Shown: in pieces, positions 1 to 15,493 of the stretch | Layout of the letters: the number at the start of each line of letters is the position of its first letter | Numbering within the stretch: position 1 is the stretch's first letter | DNA from: Apostichopus leukothele | Lineage: Eukaryota; Echinodermata; Holothuroidea; Aspidochirotida; Stichopodidae | Direction of reading: 5' to 3' | DNA length: 49,766 nt | NCBI GenBank assembly: GCA_010014835.2 | Contig: JAAAKB020000008.1 | Span: forward strand, 3,137,281 to 3,187,046 | Made by a program: the position numbers and the translations under genes | Notes under the pieces: model-generated | The model's input: the letters and a program-made list of their open reading frames with translations, nothing else | The model's database searches: none | What the model was told of the DNA's origin: nothing

Positions 1-777
<777 letters not shown>

Positions 778-1334
778 TCAGAAGTTCAAATTCGTCAACT
801 TCAAATCTTACCCTAAGTCTTCTGACAGCTTCAACCGAACGATCTAAATATGTAACGAGGAGTACAAGTGAAGTCAAAGACTGCTTCAACATCAAATCTC
901 AAATCACTATGGGTAGACCAAGATCAGACTCGACTGCACAAAACTGACCTGGCTAGGTCTTCGATAAATATCATGCATGCTGACGTAAATTCGTGTTGTT
1001 TTGATTTTGGACTGAGGCGACAGACGACAATATTGCATATTCATAAGGGGTGTAAAAAGTTACGTGATGGCGCACAGCGCAAAAGAGTAACAAGGGAAAT
1101 TCCAACTGGGAAATCATGTACCAAGGGAAATTTTTTGGAACAGGGAAATTCAATTTTCCTGCTCCCAAATTAGTATATTCGAGCGATGTAATTATAAAGT
1201 ATAAGTGCCATAAGTTAGTCAACCTTGTATAAGGTATGTTTATAACAAAAATTGGAGTGTTTATGGTAAATGTCACAAGATCCTGTTTCCAAGTTACTTT
1301 TTTATATGTTGGTAGTCCTGTCTCACTCAGTCCT

Positions 1335-1372
1335 ACCATGGAGCTATAAACAGATGTTTATAGCTCCATGGT
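1335..1372. repeat. Perfect 18-bp-arm palindrome
   Basis: Arm accatggagctataaaca (1335-1352) is followed by a 2-base spacer (ga) and its exact reverse complement (1355-1372). The arms stop matching immediately outside. The spacer is too tight for a microRNA precursor. It may be a palindromic transposon relic or a replication or assembly fold-back. Confidence 0.9.
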
Positions 1373-2845
1373 CCTACTGTCTTCTACACGCATTGGTAAC
1401 TTGTACAGTTAAGACTTGGAATTGTTCCACCTGCTTGGACACATATTCTGTTTACTTCAGTAAAATAGTTCCTATGATCAATCATATTTTACCTGACAGA
1501 ATTGCCCTAATAATTTCATAGTAAAGTTATCAAGTAAGTTTATTGGCCGCTGTTACCAAATTTTTGCTTGTGAAATTTTTTATGGTCATGTAATGTCTCC
1601 AAGCTTTAAAATATGGTGATGGATTTTCAACCATTATTTTCTTGAGCTTAAAATTCAGGTAAGTAACATTATATCAGCAAACTCAGTGTCAGACATTGCA
1701 AAGTGTGGAATTAATAATTTTAGTGACTGGTCATTTGGCAATGTAATTTTTTATCATCTCTAAGCATGATTCTTGGAAAGAATTGTTACTGTTGTGTGAA
1801 TGCCACAAGAAATGTCACAGGGCGTATTTCTTTGCAAAACGAACATCAACAACACAGTCAATACCAGCAGTGATACCCAGGTACTCAGTACTTTGAATAT
1901 ACTAATAACACAAGCTTAAGTCATCATTGTCATTTCAAGTTCTATTGAGGCTAATAATCTGCTGATTGCAGCTTTTGGATGAGACGGAAAAACTGTATGG
2001 AGAATTACACGAATACCTTAAACAGGATCTATTTGAGATACGACCGACTTCAATACCAGTATTTATGAAAGTAATGCAGTCAAAGTAGGAACAGATATAA
2101 TAAAAAGTGTTGAGAGGGGAAAAAAAGGAAATGTTGCAAGAAGTCATGGGATGTTCAAGTGGTGTTGCAATATGGAGAGAGGAAGTCCAATGTTTTCGAA
2201 AGACTGTAGACCTGCAATGCTTTAAAAGATACAAACAATGATAACAACTAACGCATTATTGAATAGTTTTGTTTTCTTTTATTGATAATAAAAGTAACTT
2301 AAATGAATGTCTTTGCATTGTTAAAGTATGAACAGAGCATAGGCACCCTTCCTTCATAGTGGACGCACCCAACAAATGGGTAATATTGTGATGCACAACT
2401 AATTCGACCGATGAATTTGGACTTTACAAAGATGAATTGGTCTAGAAATTCTGCACCTTACAACAAGCACATACCCTCATGCCGGCATCAACGATATTTT
2501 GATTCTCGTCATCAATTTCACTCAAATTACTCATCCAAATGGTCTGTGCCATTATACTCTTTGAAATGTCTTCTTGCCTCAAAAAGGTCAAATAAATCGA
2601 TAATCATTCTCAACACATGAATGCAAATATCAGCTGCAGCCCCAATGCTTATATGCAAAGTAGGCAAAGGTCAATTGTATTATTTGATATATATAAGTGT
2701 AGTAGGTCTAGTTTATATCTGACATCTCTGATATAAATTAATTTAATCAGCTTCTCAAGACACGAAGCACCACTGTCGTATAATTTTGTAAGTTTGCAAC
2801 AAACTTAACATTACACTGTACATTCAACTGTATATTATGATGGTA

Positions 2846-2882
2846 TGATGTTAATGATGATGATTATGATGATGATGATGAG
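2846..2882. repeat. (ATG)n microsatellite
   Basis: Imperfect run of atg/tga triplets with one ttaatg and one attatg interruption. Confidence 0.85.
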
Positions 2883-3651
2883 AGAGATGTCTTGCAAAAA
2901 ACAAAACCACCTACTTTCTACATTTTGTAATTACTGACTAACAATCTGAAAAATCAAAATTGATAACTACAAATCTTTCCAATGTATGCTGACAGTATGG
3001 TCGAGGGCCTTCACGTTAATGAAAACACTCTTTCACTACAGCAACATGTAGCAAATATATATTGTTCCATTACACTTTGATCCGACTAAGCCTTTATTTG
3101 GTAATTTGATTTTAATTATAAGCATGAGGCATTTATATGCCTTCTGCATTAGACAATGAATCATTGCTAAAACCAAATGCAAATGAGATGTTTCAAATTT
3201 GCCCATTGGCTATACAGATCATGAAATGTTTCAAGTTGCATTTTTCAATCACAAAACTTGGCTAAAAAGATATGTAAACTAGATACTATGTTTAATACTT
3301 GCCCACTTTCTATATCACCAAACCATTTTCACCTAAAACCAAGAAGACAATTGAGGTTTAGCTGACGATGTACTTTGCACAGTTTGCAGAATATTTCAGA
3401 ATCTTACTATCTGTTCAGAGTATGTGTGGTTTTCTAATGGATAAATGGAAAAAGATTTCCTCTTTATATGTTTTCATTTAAATATTTATACTCATCTTTC
3501 ACACAATGCATGCAAATGGAACCAATTTACTGACAATACCAATCATTTTGGTATACTACTTGTCAGAAGTGCAGATATAATGGTTTGATAACTGACAGAA
3601 TACGAACATGACTTTGCTGTGATGCACACTCAACACAGGTTTAGTATTAAA

Positions 3652-3664
3652 TGACCTTTGACCT
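3652..3664 (-). promoter_or_regulatory. Perfect DR1 nuclear-receptor motif
   Basis: The plus strand reads TGACCTTTGACCT, i.e. AGGTCAAAGGTCA on the minus strand: two perfect AGGTCA half-sites spaced by one base. This is the canonical DR1 bound by RXR heterodimers, HNF4 and COUP-TF. The flanking words resemble the repeat units at 5.2-6.2 kb, so this may be a stray copy of that family. Binding is not shown. Confidence 0.5.
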
Positions 3665-3781
3665 CTACCATATAGTCAACCATGTTGACCCACTGGCGTA
3701 TATATAAATCTGGACAGACTGTCAATTAGGAGACGTGCATAAAAGTACCAATAATACAGACGTGCTCCCTTGTAGCACTCT

Positions 3782-3818
3782 TACTTGAGTACTCTTACTT
3801 GAGTACTCTTATAGTACT
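3782..3818. repeat. Short tandem repeat of ttacttgagtactc
   Basis: The 14-base word ttacttgagtactc occurs twice in tandem, with a third degenerate copy ending in agtactc. Confidence 0.7.
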
Positions 3819-5566
3819 CCTAAATGTATATTCTACAAGTAATCTCGTAGCTACCACATTCTAGATGATGCTACGTGGGCAACGGAATCTAACCTAGGCT
3901 TACATTGTTCCAATTTTTACTGCATCTTTCAAATTCTTTTGTCTACTAACTCCGATCGCTTCAAACTGACAAAGGGTTAAATAATGTATTAGTAGCACCT
4001 GGGAGCAGGTCACATGACCCTCCATGGTTGGTACATCTTCCTACTGTGGAACGAGCCTTGCATATCATGTTGACCTGCTGGTAAAGACCAATACATGACA
4101 ACCCTTGAAGTCTACCTAAAGAGTTAGAAAAAAATGTGACTGAATACAAATAAATGAGAAGTTATGTAAATTGTGCAAATTGTTTTGAACATGCCTTGCA
4201 TGGCCCACACACTTTACAAAATAAACCCTATAGAACCTTAACTTCAAGGAATCCATACTTCTCCACAAATGTAACTATACAAGGTCTACAGTGGACCCAT
4301 CCATCCAGATATCTGCTTACAAAATAGGACCCATAGTCAGAAAAAAGGACTAACCATGCTTTGATGGGACAGTGAGTTGTGTAGGAGGCGGGGTGGGTAG
4401 GGAGGTGGGGAAGGAGGGTTAACGTATAATCTTTAAAAGTTGCTACAACAGCACAGAACAAAACATTACTTATTAACAATGTCTGAGTTAAGCGTAAGGC
4501 ACAGTTTGTAATATTTTTTTTCTTTCCACAATTTACTTTAAAATAACATGCAAGGGGATAAAAAGAACCAGTGTGAAGACCCTCCCAGTGGTTACTTGCC
4601 TTGACAGTATATGCAGAACAAGCTTTCAAATAGTTGACTTCTTCTGGTACACAAAACTGTCAACAAGATCTTTATCAGTGACCCAATTCCTCTAAAGGAA
4701 CCAGTTTACTCCCTAGAAATCATAGCAGTTTTTGTCAAATTTGTCAGAGTTGGCTAACACATGAAGTCTGCAACCAGAATGGACATCCCATTTCTACAAG
4801 TAAGAAACTATTGTGACAATTTCTGTCACTACGTCTATAATTGATTAGATAATCGTTGACCAGTTGTTAAGGTCATGTGGTGAAATTGATAAACTGGCTT
4901 CAGCTTACTGTCTGTATTTTAATACTACTGAAAGTAGATGTTGACAAGTACTATTAAGTCTAAATTTCATATGCATGTTATTTATTATACACTGTTGTGT
5001 CCTTTCACATACTGGAGTGCTGAATCCAAGACTGCTCATTACCTTATCATATCTGAGGATGTCCCTAAGTCAGAAGAAAGTTTGAGTCATACTTAGGAAA
5101 CTTTGAATGACAAACTTCTATGCATTTTTTCCAACTACCAGTTGCCAACACTGATAAACATTAGGTGCAGCACACATGATGAAGATGGATTTCCAAAAGG
5201 TTTCAAAAATATATAACACTGTGAACCTCCTTATAACCTTGGTGTAAACTACAACTGTCACGGTTCCCTTTTTGAGATATCATGTTTACATTGTTTTCAA
5301 GTTGTCATCTCTGTTGACTTCATATGACATTTGACCTGCATATAAATATGTAGATATTTTGTCTATCCTAAGAGTAATCTTCTATGCACATATAAACCTT
5401 GTCCAAAGTTTGGACTGTGAGGGACATATATAGTTTTCACATTTTGGCAACTGCTGACCTTAAATAACCTTTGACCTCACCCAAAAACATTAGGGATCTC
5501 ATTTTGGGGAAGACATGTATGTAAAATATGAGATCTTGTGAAGTTTCTTACAAGGTTTCCAGGGTT

Positions 5567-5579
5567 TGACCTCTGACCT
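5567..5579 (-). promoter_or_regulatory. Perfect DR1 nuclear-receptor motif inside the repeat tract
   Basis: TGACCTCTGACCT on the plus strand equals AGGTCAGAGGTCA on the minus strand, a perfect one-base-spaced direct repeat of AGGTCA. It is the only perfect member of the six in this tract; the others each carry one changed base. Function is inferred from motif identity only. Confidence 0.5.
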
Positions 5580-6153
5580 ACACCAATTTTTTTTCATGTT
5601 GACACTACATAAGACGATCATACCATGCACATATGAGCTCCTTTGTGGTTCAGCATCTGGAGATACAGCATTTTTGAGATTTCACATTTTGCCCTCTGCT
5701 GACACCAAATGACCATTGACCTCCACCCAAAACAATACAACTCTTGTACTAACTATAGGGAAACCACATGCAAAATATGAGAGCCAATAAAGTTTCCCAT
5801 CTGGAGATATCATGTTTACATGGATTTCAAGTTTTGACCCCTCGTGACCTTAAATGAACTCTGACCTCTGACCACTAAATTATGTAAGAATTTTACACTT
5901 CATAAAGCTGTTCTATTATGTAAGATGAACTCCTTTCATGTCTAGGTTCTGGAGATACAGTGTTATTGATATTTTCACATTATGCCCTCCACTGACTCAA
6001 AATGACATTTGACCTCCACCCAAACCAATAGCGTTCATGCACTAATTATGGGGAAGCCACATGCCAAATATGAGATATCGTGTTATCAAGCTAGGGCATC
6101 ACATACACACGCATGTACGAGCACACCCACACATGCCAACTTGACTGCATAGG

Positions 6154-6178
6154 TTACTTGCCTGCCTACGGCAAGTAA
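6154..6178. repeat. 9-bp stem hairpin at the end of the repeat tract
   Basis: ttacttgcc (6154-6162), a 7-base loop, then ggcaagtaa (6170-6178). It sits where similarity among the tandem units ends, so it may mark the terminus of a mobile element. Confidence 0.7.
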
Positions 6179-6180
6179 TC

Positions 6181-7500
6181 AATAGTGTAGCCAAATAAGC
6201 ATCCTGTTGCTGAAATTCAGTGAACCCAGGCTTTACCACTGTGACATCAATTTAGACTATGAGCTATAAATTAATACAATACAAATAAATAGTAACCAAA
6301 CTGACAAAAGGAATGTCAATAAATTCCTCTTCACATTTTCCTTCTTGAAATGTTAGGCAGAATCACATAAGCTGCAAGTAAATTAATGTAAACTTTGAGG
6401 GAGAGTAAAATTAGGTATTTCAATTTTCATGAGACTTAAGTGGGATACTGAACTGACCTTTTTTGAAATTATTAAATTAAAATTTTGTCTAACTTCTTCG
6501 AGGGTTTCATTTAAAAAAAACCTCTAACATTGCAAATGGCCCAATATAACAAAATACACTTTCTATCACATAAAGATTGATAAATTCAAGCCTGCATATT
6601 AAGTTGAACACAAGGTTGTAGTGTTATTCTTCTTCACCAACACCTCTCCCCCCCCCCCCTCCCCCTCCCCTCCTCATTATCAAAGGTGTCATTAGGTCTA
6701 TTCCATGCTGTTTTGTAAAGAAACCTTCTGTGATTCATCAATCTTCTTACTAAATTGTCCTGATAGCATTTTAACACCAGACACTCTACATTACTGCAAC
6801 ATTTTCCATTACCCAAGAAACAAGCATAGAAAGTTTCAAATGATCAGCATTTTTTCTCCGTCAAAACTATAAGACAAAAAGAAACATCGCTCCTAGGTTA
6901 GCTTCAGCCCTTATCTCAAAGTAATACTTATCTTATCCTTCAAATCGTCCAATTATGATATTATTTTAACGACAGCAGTTAGAAAGATCGTTTGCTACCG
7001 AAGTGGTTGGCAGTAGGGTACAAAGTTCAACAGCTGCATGGTAGAGGATACAGTCATTTACTAGACATAAACCGATGAGTAAGACATCTCAAATTAGTTG
7101 CAATTGCAACTGTATTCATCACGTGAATACTAATGTATGTCATCAATCATGTTTCTATGACACAATATTACCAAACCGTGAAAAGACACGAAAAAGGCAA
7201 AAACAGTTGTTTGTATTCAACAACATAACCTTTGTCTTATATTTAAGACAGACAGTTGGTACATCAGTAATAGTAATGTCACAAGGTAAAGTTAGTCTCT
7301 GTGAGGTACATAAGAGGTTGGAGACACCTCTATGAGGACTAACATAATTTATAAGAGGTTGGAGACACTGCAGCAATAGCTGGTTGAGTGGACTAAGATC
7401 TTAGACTTAAATTAATAGAGTAGAGGGTACTGTTCATAAATACATAGTGACTGTGCATACAACATATAGCTGTATGCGCCGATTTTTCCCAGTTTCCACT
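6181..7500. other. Intergenic sequence downstream of YY1
   Basis: No supported gene. It contains a C-rich run near 6646-6676 and a small local duplication of ataagaggttggagacac (about 7310-7326 and 7351-7367). The open frames here lack recognisable protein features. Confidence 0.5.
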
Positions 7501-7522
7501 GCAGAAAAGTATTCAAATAAGT

Positions 7523-7528
7523 TTTATT
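7523..7528 (-). terminator. Candidate YY1 polyadenylation signal
   Basis: The plus strand tttatt is AATAAA on the minus strand, and is the first such hexamer I find downstream of the YY1 stop (8260). It implies a 3' UTR of about 730-750 bases. A T/G-rich stretch follows on the minus strand. No transcript evidence is available. Confidence 0.4.
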
Positions 7529-8259
7529 CTAAGTATTATCTGTCAGCACTACTGTATGTGTTAACATGGGGCTAACAGGCATACTTATACAGTGGTAACC
7601 TACCTTTGAGGAGTGTTTACTGTGAGAATATTAAAACCTTACAAAGGCTGGTAGTTGTTTTGTTCAGTGCATTACTGATGTATCAGCAATACAATTAGTC
7701 CTGGCACCAGCATACATATTTTTTGATACAAATATTTGATAACTCTCAACTGCACTTTCCTCCAAGCTAGCATTTTCACCACTGTCAGTGTCTTGTTTAA
7801 GTGGTAGCCTAGTGTCACCCCAGATTTTACTACAGTTTTGATATCAATCATCTAAACGGCCATTAAAACCGACCACATAAGAAATCCTGTCCAGTTTAAG
7901 AGGAACACCTTATTAATGCTGTCGTAATGATCACATCGAGTGTTGTCTAGTTCTTAGTGGCACATTAGAGTTTGGAGACACTTCCCATTCCACGTCCATC
8001 TGCAGGAGCGAATCCGTGTGGATCTAAGGAGCCCATAAACAGTGGCCGGTGAAACCGTATAGTATTTCTGGCAGATTCAGAGTACGTCTAAAATCTCAGG
8101 TTGTCAGTTGCAGCAGTGAATGCAAACACCAGTGTGAAAGAGAAGCTAAGAGTGCTGCATCTGGTTTTCCACACACTACGAAAGTGTCGTTTTACGCACA
8201 TAACAGTATGATGCGCATCCTGTTCAGAAAAGTCTTTCCAAAGTACATAGTTCTCTTCA
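7529..8259 (-). other. YY1: Probable YY1 3' UTR
   Basis: Lies between the YY1 stop codon and the candidate AATAAA. I see no other feature in it. The boundary depends on the polyadenylation call. Confidence 0.4.
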
Positions 8260-8709
<450 letters not shown>

Positions 8710-9254
8710 TTAAATTAAACATCCTTAACAGTTTCTTATGTAACTTCAAATGCTAAGAAAGTACAGTTATACTAGGTTACACTAAGGTTGTGGATCAGAA
8801 TGCATCAGTAGTGAAAAGACAGGTAAAACCAGGAACATTATGCAGCATACAATGTTTCATTGTAGTAAATACATGTTGAGGCAGCTCTCTGCATATTGTA
8901 ACACACCCAAATATTCAAAAGGTAAGAATAATGTTGGATTGCTGACATTCCAACAACTCATTACTGTCCTACAATGTTTCATCACCACTCGCAACATACG
9001 CCAGAGTTAATAACCTCCATCCCCCACCCTACTGGTTACTCTCTCTTGTCCTCTCCCCTGTCCAACCCCTCACCCTCCCCCCACTCCTCTTCTCACATTC
9101 TACTGCTTCATATCAGGTCAAGGATTGCAAATGTACCAATAATAAAAGAGCAATTTCAAGATTTCCTCACATCCTCAAATGTCCAACCTTATGCATGATC
9201 TTGTCTTTTACCACTTGGCAGCTCCAAGCATATTAAAATGAAGAAAATGCATTA

Positions 9255-9578
<324 letters not shown>

Positions 9579-10446
9579 TTAAATTCAGTAGCATAAAACT
9601 AGAGGTTTTCTTGTTTAATACAAAAATGACAACTAGAGAAATTCATGACTGTTCAGTAAATGATAAGTGCTCAGTTGGAAATGCTCTCAGGTTTATAATT
9701 AAGACACCTCTGGACATGAGAGGAAAACATCAAGTATGGAAAGTCTCAAGTACTGAAGCATTGACACGTGAAGAGGCATTGAGCTACAGCAAATCATTTT
9801 CAATGACCCTACAGTAACTTGCCTTCATTTTCGAAAAGGTTAAGACAAATTAAATGATACTTCTACCACCCAACTTAACTTTACAATCATATTTAAAGTA
9901 CAAATCAACAGAGAGAAACAAATAATGGAATGGATTAATTCTATGACTCTCAACTGCCAGCATCGGACATTAAATCCACTCTTTACCAAAGCAACAAAAC
10001 CATTAAATGTTCATAACACCCATCATAGCTTAAACACAAAGCACCATAATAAAAAAGCACCTTACTTAGTACTTACAATTGACATCAATAACATAGTGCT
10101 AAATTTCACTTTGCAAAAGCAGAGCTTATTTTCGATGACTATCTAATATTGTCCCCGGGGGCTTCGGAAACAGTTTGTAAAGCTTTCATGTTTTCTTTAA
10201 GTGCATCATAAGACCTGGCGAGAATACATCATTGTTCAACACATTTAGCCCTTACTGACCTCAGGTCCAGAGATCTTACCCCCCTCTGAGCCTGCCTCAC
10301 TTCTCCCTCTCATCAGACCTGATTGTCCCAAACAAGATCACTCATGATCAGAACTTTCATTTGAAACACATACATTTCACACAACCAAACCCAATATTAA
10401 GTCTACATGAAGAACAGATGAAATCTATTATATATACAAACTTTAC

Positions 10447-10507
10447 CTTATGTGGGCAAGCAATTGTTCTAGGAATATCATCATCTTTAGCTTTCTTGGG
10501 CTTTATT
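10447..10507 (-). CDS. YY1: YY1 exon 3: basic linker and first cysteine of finger 1
   Basis: A 61-base exon with acceptor TCTTACAG|AATAAAG and donor CCACATAAG|GTAAAG. Its first base completes the Arg codon left by exon 2. It then reads IKPKKAKDDDIPRTIACPHK (residues 248-267), matching the vertebrate YY1 spacer KPRKIKEDDAPRTIACPHK. It provides C264 of finger 1. It is too short to be found by ORF length; it was located by homology and the frame closes exactly on both sides (2 + 61 = 63). Confidence 0.94.
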
Positions 10508-11439
10508 CTGTAAGAGAGGACAATATAAAGAAGGCAATTGATTCCTTAATGTGTTCAAAAACCTCACATACAAAGCTGTTACATTTTGGGAATCTCCATC
10601 AGAACATAGATTTTTATGAAAAAGTTTTATTTTTAAACTGTGCACCATAAATTTTGAGCCAAATCAAAAGGACAACTGTTTTCCTTGTCTTTAGGTGCAC
10701 TATGGAATTTTCATCACATACAATTTGATCAAAGAGAGGATTTTCAGGGGAGATCTAAATTTTTTTTCACATCTTAGATCAAATTGACCAAAATGTATGC
10801 ATCAGGCTGCAGGTTTCTCTCCGTTTATCATTTACACATTAACTAAATGAAGGGACTGTTCCTGTTAATCTATCCCAAACAAACAAACCAACAACAAAAG
10901 AGGAACCTATCAATTTACACATGAAATAAGAATGTGCAAACATTGTCCTTTACAATGCTTTCCATGACAAAAAGGTATTCAGAAATTCTCTCCTACAGAG
11001 ACCAACAATATTATCAATAAAACAAGCCATGTTTTGGTAACAATACATGTGGCCCCATTTATATTTAAGTAAGTCTGGCTTTTGCCTCAGTTTCAATCCA
11101 GAAATTAACTCCAACCATAGAATGCATACATAGTTCAACTACTTCAGTGCCCATTTCTGTTAAACAGAGGAAGTTTTTCTTTAATAGTGTTTTTTTTTGA
11201 GAGTCATCTGTCAAGCAACAGGAAATAATTTATCAGGTATCGCATCGCAAAATGCTATGCTATGTACAAGTGCATAGATGCATAGCAGTTTTGTACATAG
11301 GAACCAAATTAAAAGTTCAACAAAGGTCAAAACCTTCAAAATTGCAACTAAAAACTTTCAGCACTAAAATAATGCCCTGATGCACGCAATATAGGATTTT
11401 TACGTTTCCTGTAATGTCCAATTGTTCCAGTAAATATTA

Positions 11440-13653
<2,214 letters not shown>

Positions 13654-14179
13654 CTGACGCCCACATTGTTACGGAAAATTCTCCCTCCAAAGTTTTGATT
13701 TGAACTTGTTTTTGCTCCCATTTTCGAGCATAACTCTTTTCTGAGCTATCAAAACTCATTTCGCCACTTGCTAGCACTCTCGTTCGAGAGGCCTTTTTGC
13801 TCCTTTTCCTTTTACTTGCTCCAACGAGAATTTCTTCTGAATCCTCAGCTGAGGGTACAGGAACAGAATCTGAGTCAATAATATAAGAAGTGCTTCCCAA
13901 ATCGTCAACATCTCCAACAACTTCTTCTCTGGGTTGAAGAATGATATTTTCGTCCCTATCTGAAATCTCATCCATAGGTAAGGTTGCGATTGTGAGAGGC
14001 GCACCATCGTCAACTTCCACCGTTTCTATCGTAGCTACATTGTCGATTTGATCCACAGGAATGGATACGATGCTTTCACCGGGAACTGTTTCAATTGTCC
14101 CAATAGGTAAAGTTTCAATTTCTACCTCTTCGGTGTGCAGGTCCACATGAGAAACGATTAATTCTTGATCGTCAGCCAT
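13654..14179 (-). CDS. YY1: YY1 exon 1: acidic N-terminus and conserved pre-REPO segment
   Basis: YY1 is a four-finger transcription factor that activates or represses genes and recruits Polycomb and chromatin-looping machinery in the nucleus. The ATG at 14179 opens MADDQELIVSHVDLHTEEVE; then follow an acidic region (IETLPIG, IETVPGE), REEVVGDVDD (vertebrate REEVVGGDD), a basic patch KRKRSKK, and KWEQKQVQIKTLEGEFSVTM, nearly invariant in YY1. Donor GGCGTCAG|GTATAT leaves one base (phase 1). The joined exons (526+214+61+159+288 = 1248) encode 415 residues, against 414 in human. The His run and the Gly/Ala/Lys-rich spacer of vertebrate YY1 are absent, and the length is made up by the C-terminal tail. 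The next gene to the left is also on the minus strand. Confidence 0.95.
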
Positions 14180-14600
14180 TTTTCATTCTCACGTAGTCCT
14201 CATACGCTATGTACTAGTACTATTCATGCACAGTAGAAATTGTGAATATTATCGCGGGCAGGACCTGCGCTTCCTGCTCCGCTCGCTGAGGTCAAAGTAG
14301 TTGAACTATGACGTTACATGATTATTCATAAGAGAAATAGGCGCTATTTACGCACTATACTATACTATATAGTTAGGTACACTTTTTTTCAACGGAAAGG
14401 TATGGTTAGCCTTTCGTTATACTTATTTTGCTCCGTAAAACGTGTGTTAGATAATAATATTATATTATGCAGTTAATCACTAAATTGTTATCTTAAGTTC
14501 TCATAAGTTTCTTAACCAGTTAAGTTACGTTATACGAATGATTCTTCTTTCTAAACTAAATATGTTATTTCCAACAAGAAAACCGTAGCCTAAGTACATT
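14180..14600 (-). promoter_or_regulatory. YY1: YY1 5' UTR and promoter region
   Basis: The sequence immediately upstream of the YY1 ATG includes a locally GC-rich patch (about 14250-14292), an AGGTCA-type half-site (gaggtcaaag, 14289-14298) and a TGACGT half-CRE (14309-14314). The transcription start is not identifiable. Further right (14300-14600) the sequence is AT-rich with nothing recognisable. Confidence 0.4.
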
Positions 14601-14837
14601 CAGGGGCGGACTGGGTCTTAAAACCGGCCCGGGCATTTCCACCTAGACCGGCCCATTATTCATTAATGTGCTGCTTACATAATGATCGCCATCCTGGGGT
14701 AGGGGTCTAAGGGGAGGGGTGTTAAGATGTTAAAGAATGCTTAGATGCAAAATGGTGCTGTATTTCTCAATTTTGTAGGTTACAATAATCCTTTAAAAAT
14801 GACCCAAAAATAATTTTCCAGAAGCAACACTTGATTA
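14601..14837. mobile_element. hAT-like element fragment, left terminus type CAGGGGCGGAC
   Basis: Begins CAGGGGCGGACTGGG, followed by ccggcccgggc and later gtctaaggggagggg; this terminus style is common in non-autonomous hAT elements. It runs into the assembly gap, so the right end is not visible. The interior (ggggtctaag.ggagggg, then tagatgcaa.atggtgc) resembles 16143-16330. Confidence 0.45.
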
Positions 14838-14937
14838 NNNNNNNNNNNNNNNNNNNNNNNNNNNNNNNNNNNNNNNNNNNNNNNNNNNNNNNNNNNNNNN
14901 NNNNNNNNNNNNNNNNNNNNNNNNNNNNNNNNNNNNN
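14838..14937. other. Assembly gap (100 N)
   Basis: Exactly 100 N, the conventional length for a gap of unknown size. The adjoining right flank is G-rich (14981-14998). Confidence 0.99.
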
Positions 14938-15125
14938 CAATGTTAGGGAAAGGAATTTTAATAATAATTATTTGAAGGTGAGGGGGGGTGGGGGTGTGGT
15001 TGGTTCAGTTTGAGGCTCGCAGTAAAATCGAACATGAATGACCACTATTTGACGTCTACCATACCTGAAGGTGGGGGCAATAGTGGTGACCTTATAATAC
15101 AATCTGCCACTAAAAAGTATAAGCA

Positions 15126-15198
15126 TGATTCCGCCCGGGTTCGAACCGGGGACCTTTCGCGTGTAAAGCGAACGTGATAACCGCTACACCACGGAATC
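15126..15198 (-). tRNA. tRNA-Val (anticodon UAC)
   Basis: Reverse complement folds as a full 73-base cloverleaf: acceptor GATTCCG/CGGAATC, anticodon stem TTCGC/GCGAA with loop TTTACAC (anticodon TAC), T stem CCCGG/CCGGG, discriminator A. Box A (TGGTGTAGCGG) and box B (GGTTCGAACCC) are intact. A T5 run downstream on the minus strand (15112-15116) can end Pol III transcription. It differs from the other two copies at position 26 (G instead of A) and in the T loop. Confidence 0.95.
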
Positions 15199-15493
15199 GA
15201 ATCTTGCATTGAAGGAAAACCCTTTTGAATTTGCAAATTACATATAACGTGAAGATAAAGGATTGACAGGAGAAAAATAAAGGAGTTGTATACAACAGTG
15301 ATTTAACTATGCCTGATGGTGAATTTGGCAATCTCATATTTGTCGGGGGGAAAATAAATTTAGTTTCTTCAAGCAACTGATACTTTGCAAGATTAAATTT
15401 AACCATATAATTTCTCTCTTTGTGTTCACCTTGCTCATTAACCTGTCTGTATGCTGTGCGTGTTTTTGTCCCTTCTGTTACTGTTACTTGTCA

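Larger units (their letters stand above)
5230..6180. repeat. Diverged tandem repeat tract with DR1-like motifs and terminal hairpin
   Basis: Units of about 295 bases repeat with divergence: the words ctcctttgtgg...ctggagatacagcattt near 5638 recur as ctcctttcatg...ctggagatacagtgtta near 5931. Each ~145-bp half-unit contains a TGACCT-N-TGACCT-like motif, at 5325, 5465, 5567, 5710, 5862 and 6003. The tract ends with a CA-rich microsatellite-like segment (about 6105-6135) and a 9-bp-stem hairpin (6154-6178). No transposase frame is present. A non-autonomous transposon with internal tandem repeats is plausible; the family is not identified. Confidence 0.75.

Noticed and set aside
1335-1372. Palindrome as a microRNA hairpin
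   Set aside because: Two-base spacer and 18-bp arms cannot form a Drosha/Dicer substrate of normal size.
4228-4629. 133-codon minus-strand frame
   Set aside because: No recognisable domain, low-complexity patches and no splice or start context.
14831-15013. Open frame spanning the first N gap
   Set aside because: Mostly unknown bases; no coding evidence.
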